Shown in pieces: positions 61,858 through 64,000 of a DNA stretch of 64,000 nucleotides; the first letter of the stretch is position 1; each line of letters begins with the position of its first letter. The translations under genes were made by a program, and so were the position numbers. The notes beneath the pieces were generated by a model. The model saw only the letters and a program-made list of their open reading frames with translations. It was not told the DNA's origin and did not search any database. Source of the stretch: Planctomycetota bacterium (GTDB taxonomy: Bacteria > Planctomycetota > UBA8108 > UBA1146 > JAJFFE01); the NCBI GenBank assembly GCA_021776775.1, contig JAJFFE010000053.1, forward strand, positions 30,801 to 94,800. The letters run 5' to 3'.

Positions 61858-62469
61858 ATGAACGACGAATTGAACAACGAATCAGATCACGTCCCAGACG
61901 ACGAACTCGTCGATGGCTCAGCCGGCGATAGCGTTGGTGATAGCGCGAACGGCGCAGCCCCGAACGATGGCAGCACGCCACATGATGAGGACAGCATCGA
62001 GTCTCTTCTCGAGGAGAAGCAGTTCTTGCTCGATCAGCTGAATCGTTCTCGAGCGGAACTCGCCAACTTTCGTCGTCGAACTGCGGACCAGCAACTGCAA
62101 CGTGAACGACGCGTCACCTCCCGGGTCTTCCAGAGCGTGATTCCGCTCGTCGATGACTTGTTGATGGCGCGTCAAGCGGGGGAAGGAGCCGGCGAGGAGG
62201 CACACGAGCAGCTTCGCAAGGGGATCGAATTGATCGTCGATAAGTTCGGGTCTGTTCTTCGCGAGTTTGGGATCGACGCGATCGCGACCGTCGGCCAGAC
62301 GTTCGATCCGCTGTGGCACGAAGCGTTGATGAACGTCGAGACCGAGGAACATTCCGAGGGAGATATCATCGCGGAGTTCGTACGCGGGTATCGGATGGGC
62401 GATGATCTCATCCGTGCAGCTCGAGTCAGCGTCGCAAAGACGCCGGTTCAGAACGTCGAGGAGGACTGA
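61858..62469 (+). CDS. grpE: nucleotide exchange factor GrpE
   Basis: Exchange factor for DnaK. Acidic disordered N-terminus, long coiled-coil (LNRSRAELANFRRRTADQQL), then VIPLVDDLLMA, GIELIVDKFGSVLREFGIDAI and the C-terminal beta domain FDPLWHEALMNVET, IAEFVRGYRMGDDLIRAARVSVAK. About 203 residues from ATG 61858; TTG 61852 is the ORF-track start. It overlaps the next gene in TGATG. Confidence 0.94.
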   Translation: MNDELNNESDHVPDDELVDGSAGDSVGDSANGAAPNDGSTPHDEDSIESLLEEKQFLLDQLNRSRAELANFRRRTADQQLQRERRVTSRVFQSVIPLVDDLLMARQAGEGAGEEAHEQLRKGIELIVDKFGSVLREFGIDAIATVGQTFDPLWHEALMNVETEEHSEGDIIAEFVRGYRMGDDLIRAARVSVAKTPVQNVEED

Positions 62470-62786
62470 TGCCGACGTACGACTATCGTTGCAACGCGTG
62501 TGATCACGAGTGGGAAGAGTTTCAACCCATGGGGTCGAAGGCGATTCGGCTCTGCCCAGGCTGCGGTGCCCGCAAGGCCGAACGTCAGATCGGTGCGGGG
62601 GCGGGCATTATCTTTAAGGGAAGCGGCTTCTACCAAACCGACTATCGGAGCGATTCGTACCAGCGCGATGCGAAGGCGGACACCAAGCCCAAGCCAGCCG
62701 ACTCGAAGGATAGTTCCGCGTCGGACAAGAGCGAATCGAAGCCGAAGTCTACCTCCAAGAAGACTGCGGCCAAGAAGAACGACTGA
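62469..62786 (+). CDS. FmdB-family zinc-ribbon protein
   Basis: 105 residues with a TGATG overlap with grpE. MPTYDYRCNACDHEW and LCPGCG form the CxxC-CxxC zinc ribbon of the FmdB/CxxC_CXXC_SSSS family, followed by GIIFKGSGFYQTDYR, also typical. The C-terminus is Lys/Ser-rich and disordered. Found in a chaperone operon, but the family has no established general role. Confidence 0.9.
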   Translation: MPTYDYRCNACDHEWEEFQPMGSKAIRLCPGCGARKAERQIGAGAGIIFKGSGFYQTDYRSDSYQRDAKADTKPKPADSKDSSASDKSESKPKSTSKKTAAKKND

Positions 62787-63028
62787 TGAAGATCACGTGT
62801 CCTGGATGCCAAGATCCCTCGGCGACCGTGAAGCGTGAGGGTCCCTTCTTCCCGTTCTGTAGCGAGCGTTGTCGAAATGGCGACCTCCAGAAGTGGCTCG
62901 AAGAGGGCTACAGCGTGCCCGGTCCGCCCGTTGGTCCCGGCGATATCGAGCCCGGTCAGTTCGACGACACCAGATTCGACCCGAACGATATTGGTGACGA
63001 TTTCGGAATCGGGAATCTCGGCAACTAG
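62786..63028 (+). CDS. yacG: YacG-like DNA gyrase inhibitor
   Basis: 80 residues with a TGATG overlap with the previous gene. CPGC then PFCSERCR (C-x2-C, C-x3-C) is the YacG zinc site, and NGDLQKWLEEGYSVPGPP is the family's conserved tail, which contacts GyrB in E. coli. An acidic Asp-rich C-terminus follows. The link to the chaperone genes is translational coupling rather than a known function. Confidence 0.88.
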   Translation: MKITCPGCQDPSATVKREGPFFPFCSERCRNGDLQKWLEEGYSVPGPPVGPGDIEPGQFDDTRFDPNDIGDDFGIGNLGN

Positions 63029-63311
63029 CAATTGCTCGCAGCAGTTGCACTCCAAGATCGAGAGTGTTCTTACTCGAGCCGAGCGAGTGTCCTGTTTCAC
63101 AAGTTCCTTAACCCATTCGTCGGGCCTCGTCCGCCCTGGCGTTGTTGCAGCTCCTCGAAGGAGTTACCAATCCGACTTGCGTCGCTGCGCCTAGCCAGGG
63201 CAGTCGAATTCCTCGACGACTATGTCAATGAACTAATGAAACAGGACACTAGATGCCGATCGTGCTTAGCCAACTGCATCGCGCTTAGCCAACTGCATCG
63301 CGCCACGCCAC
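63029..63311 (+). other. intergenic region, no gene seen
   Basis: Between yacG and the terminator of the convergent prepilin-like gene. Contains the 19-bp direct repeat listed separately and a small ACTCG-7-CGAGT hairpin near 63073. The ORF track's small ORFs here are not protein-like. No RNA gene recognised. Confidence 0.4.
63262..63299. repeat. two tandem 19-bp repeats
   Basis: Units GTGCTTAGCCAACTGCATC and GCGCTTAGCCAACTGCATC differ at one position and abut directly. The repeat is in noncoding sequence before the prepilin-like gene's terminator. Likely a recent local duplication. Confidence 0.85.
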
Positions 63312-63352
63312 AAAAAAAGAGCCCGGTTCGGCGAGTCGCCGAACCGGGCTCT
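63312..63352 (-). terminator. rho-independent terminator of the prepilin-like gene
   Basis: Read on the minus strand, a perfect 15-bp stem (AGAGCCCGGTTCGGC / GCCGAACCGGGCTCT, 5-base loop) is followed by seven T residues, 57 bases after the stop of the gene ending at 63409. Confidence 0.93.
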
Positions 63353-63408
63353 GTTTACTGTGACCGAGGGTGAACCTCCGGCGTCGCGGTATCGTGTCGC
63401 GAGGTCGC

Positions 63409-64000
63409 TTACTCGGTGTTGCCGTTATTGTCGACGAGCCCTTCCGGGAAGCTTCGACCTTCGGGCAACTTGTCTTTCGCGATGAACGTCGCTTCGCCGG
63501 TCACGTAGACCAGGTTGATTCCGCCGTCGTGACCTTCTGGTTGCTCGCCCTCGTTCGGTGCGCCGACGTAGGTGTCGTTTGCCGCGAGGACGGTAGACGA
63601 TTTCGCCGTCGTTCCCGTTCGGCTACCTCGATAGGCGTAGCTCACGTTGTCGTTCTCGAGCGTGATCTTGCCATTCTCATCCGGCTCCGCGGCAATGTCG
63701 TTGACGTGCGCCGGCGAGACCAGGACGCGCGGGTCGAAGTCGTCGCTTTTGGTGACGATAACTTGGAACGATTCGTAGGCGGGCGGGTTCTTGCCCTTGG
63801 CCAGCGGGAATCGGTCGTTGTTGTCGTCTGCGAACGAGATGCACAGTGCGCCGAGTTGCTTCAGGTTGTTGAGGCACTGGACACGGACGGACTTCTTACG
63901 GGCCTGCATGACGGCCGGGCCGAGTAGTCCGACGAGCGCTCCGATGATCGCGATCACCACGAGCAGCTCGATCATCGTGAACCCACGACCGGTCTTTCTC
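63409..64000 (-). CDS. prepilin-type N-terminal methylation domain protein (DUF1559-like), 5' partial
   Basis: The true start lies outside the window: the frame continues upstream of ATG 63975 as RKTGRGFT, giving the prepilin-peptidase site [14 protein letters not shown] with cleavage after Gly and a hydrophobic stretch of about 20 residues. [24 protein letters not shown] is the marker of the pilin-like secreted proteins that expand in planctomycetes, and [17 protein letters not shown] resembles the C-terminal H-x-DG-G region. At least 196 residues. Presumably assembled or exported by a type IV pilus or type II secretion-like system. Confidence 0.85.
   Translation of the reverse strand, partial: RKTGRGFTMIELLVVIAIIGALVGLLGPAVMQARKKSVRVQCLNNLKQLGALCISFADDNNDRFPLAKGKNPPAYESFQVIVTKSDDFDPRVLVSPAHVNDIAAEPDENGKITLENDNVSYAYRGSRTGTTAKSSTVLAANDTYVGAPNEGEQPEGHDGGINLVYVTGEATFIAKDKLPEGRSFPEGLVDNNGNTE

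Noticed and set aside
1-64000. CRISPR arrays, insertion sequences, phage genes, tRNA genes
   Set aside because: No regularly spaced repeats, transposase or phage motifs, or tRNA T-loop/CCA patterns were seen in reading the spacers.

Overview
The window is GC-rich bacterial chromosome, densely packed with genes on both strands. It looks like a member of the Planctomycetota. The evidence is a DUF1559-type prepilin-like protein ([14 protein letters not shown] start, C-x-NNLKQLG motif), a GldG/DUF4340 protein pair, many exported or zinc-ribbon proteins of unknown function, an FHA plus Ser/Thr kinase protein, and a division/cell-wall (dcw) cluster that stops before ftsA and ftsZ. MurE carries the DNPR motif, so the peptidoglycan should be of the meso-diaminopimelate type. 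The phylum assignment is inference from gene content only. I saw no rRNA, tRNA, CRISPR array or insertion sequence.

Layout. 1-9.3 kb: the end of a GldG-like ABC-associated gene, its DUF4340 partner, a small zinc-ribbon gene, a possible gene relic, a family 2 glycosyltransferase and three proteins of unknown function. 9.3-22 kb: lipid genes (plsY-gpsA, cmk-plsC), an aberrant PII-like protein followed by glutamine synthetase, a LarE-type sulfur transferase, a cellulose-synthase-like glycosyltransferase and ribosomal protein S1. 22-29.5 kb: an accessory-looking cluster in which five genes run on the minus strand (carbamoyltransferase, phytanoyl-CoA-type dioxygenase, NAD-dependent epimerase, glycosyltransferase, TylF-type methyltransferase), flanked by a divergent methyltransferase and a CmcI-type protein. 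It plausibly builds and decorates a glycan or small molecule. 29.6-39 kb, minus strand: purN, clpP, purine nucleoside phosphorylase, an FHA/Ser-Thr kinase, and dnaE followed by a YggS-type PLP protein.

39-54.3 kb: two cysteine-motif proteins, a long mraZ leader with tandem TGGGG-type boxes, then mraZ, a small unknown gene, rsmH, ftsL, ftsI, murE, murF, ftsW, murG, a LysM gene, murC, murB and an ftsQ-like gene. Most of these genes overlap by 4 bases (ATGA, GTGA, TTGA or CTGA), which implies strong translational coupling. mraY, murD, ddl, ftsA and ftsZ are absent from the places where they usually occur. 54.4-64 kb: a small unknown gene, a large membrane protein with a Pro/Ala/Lys-rich linker, and a chaperone block (two tandem groEL paralogues, dnaJ, grpE, then fmdB-like and yacG-like zinc proteins). 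The window ends inside the prepilin-like gene.

Most notable points: the dcw cluster without mraY/murD/ddl/ftsA/ftsZ; 10-bp-phased candidate MraZ boxes; a probable CTG start for rsmH; two GroELs with different and complementary changes at ATP-site positions; a PII homologue whose T-loop region is replaced by an unrelated insert next to glnA; and the carbamoyl/methyl/glycosyl-transfer cluster.
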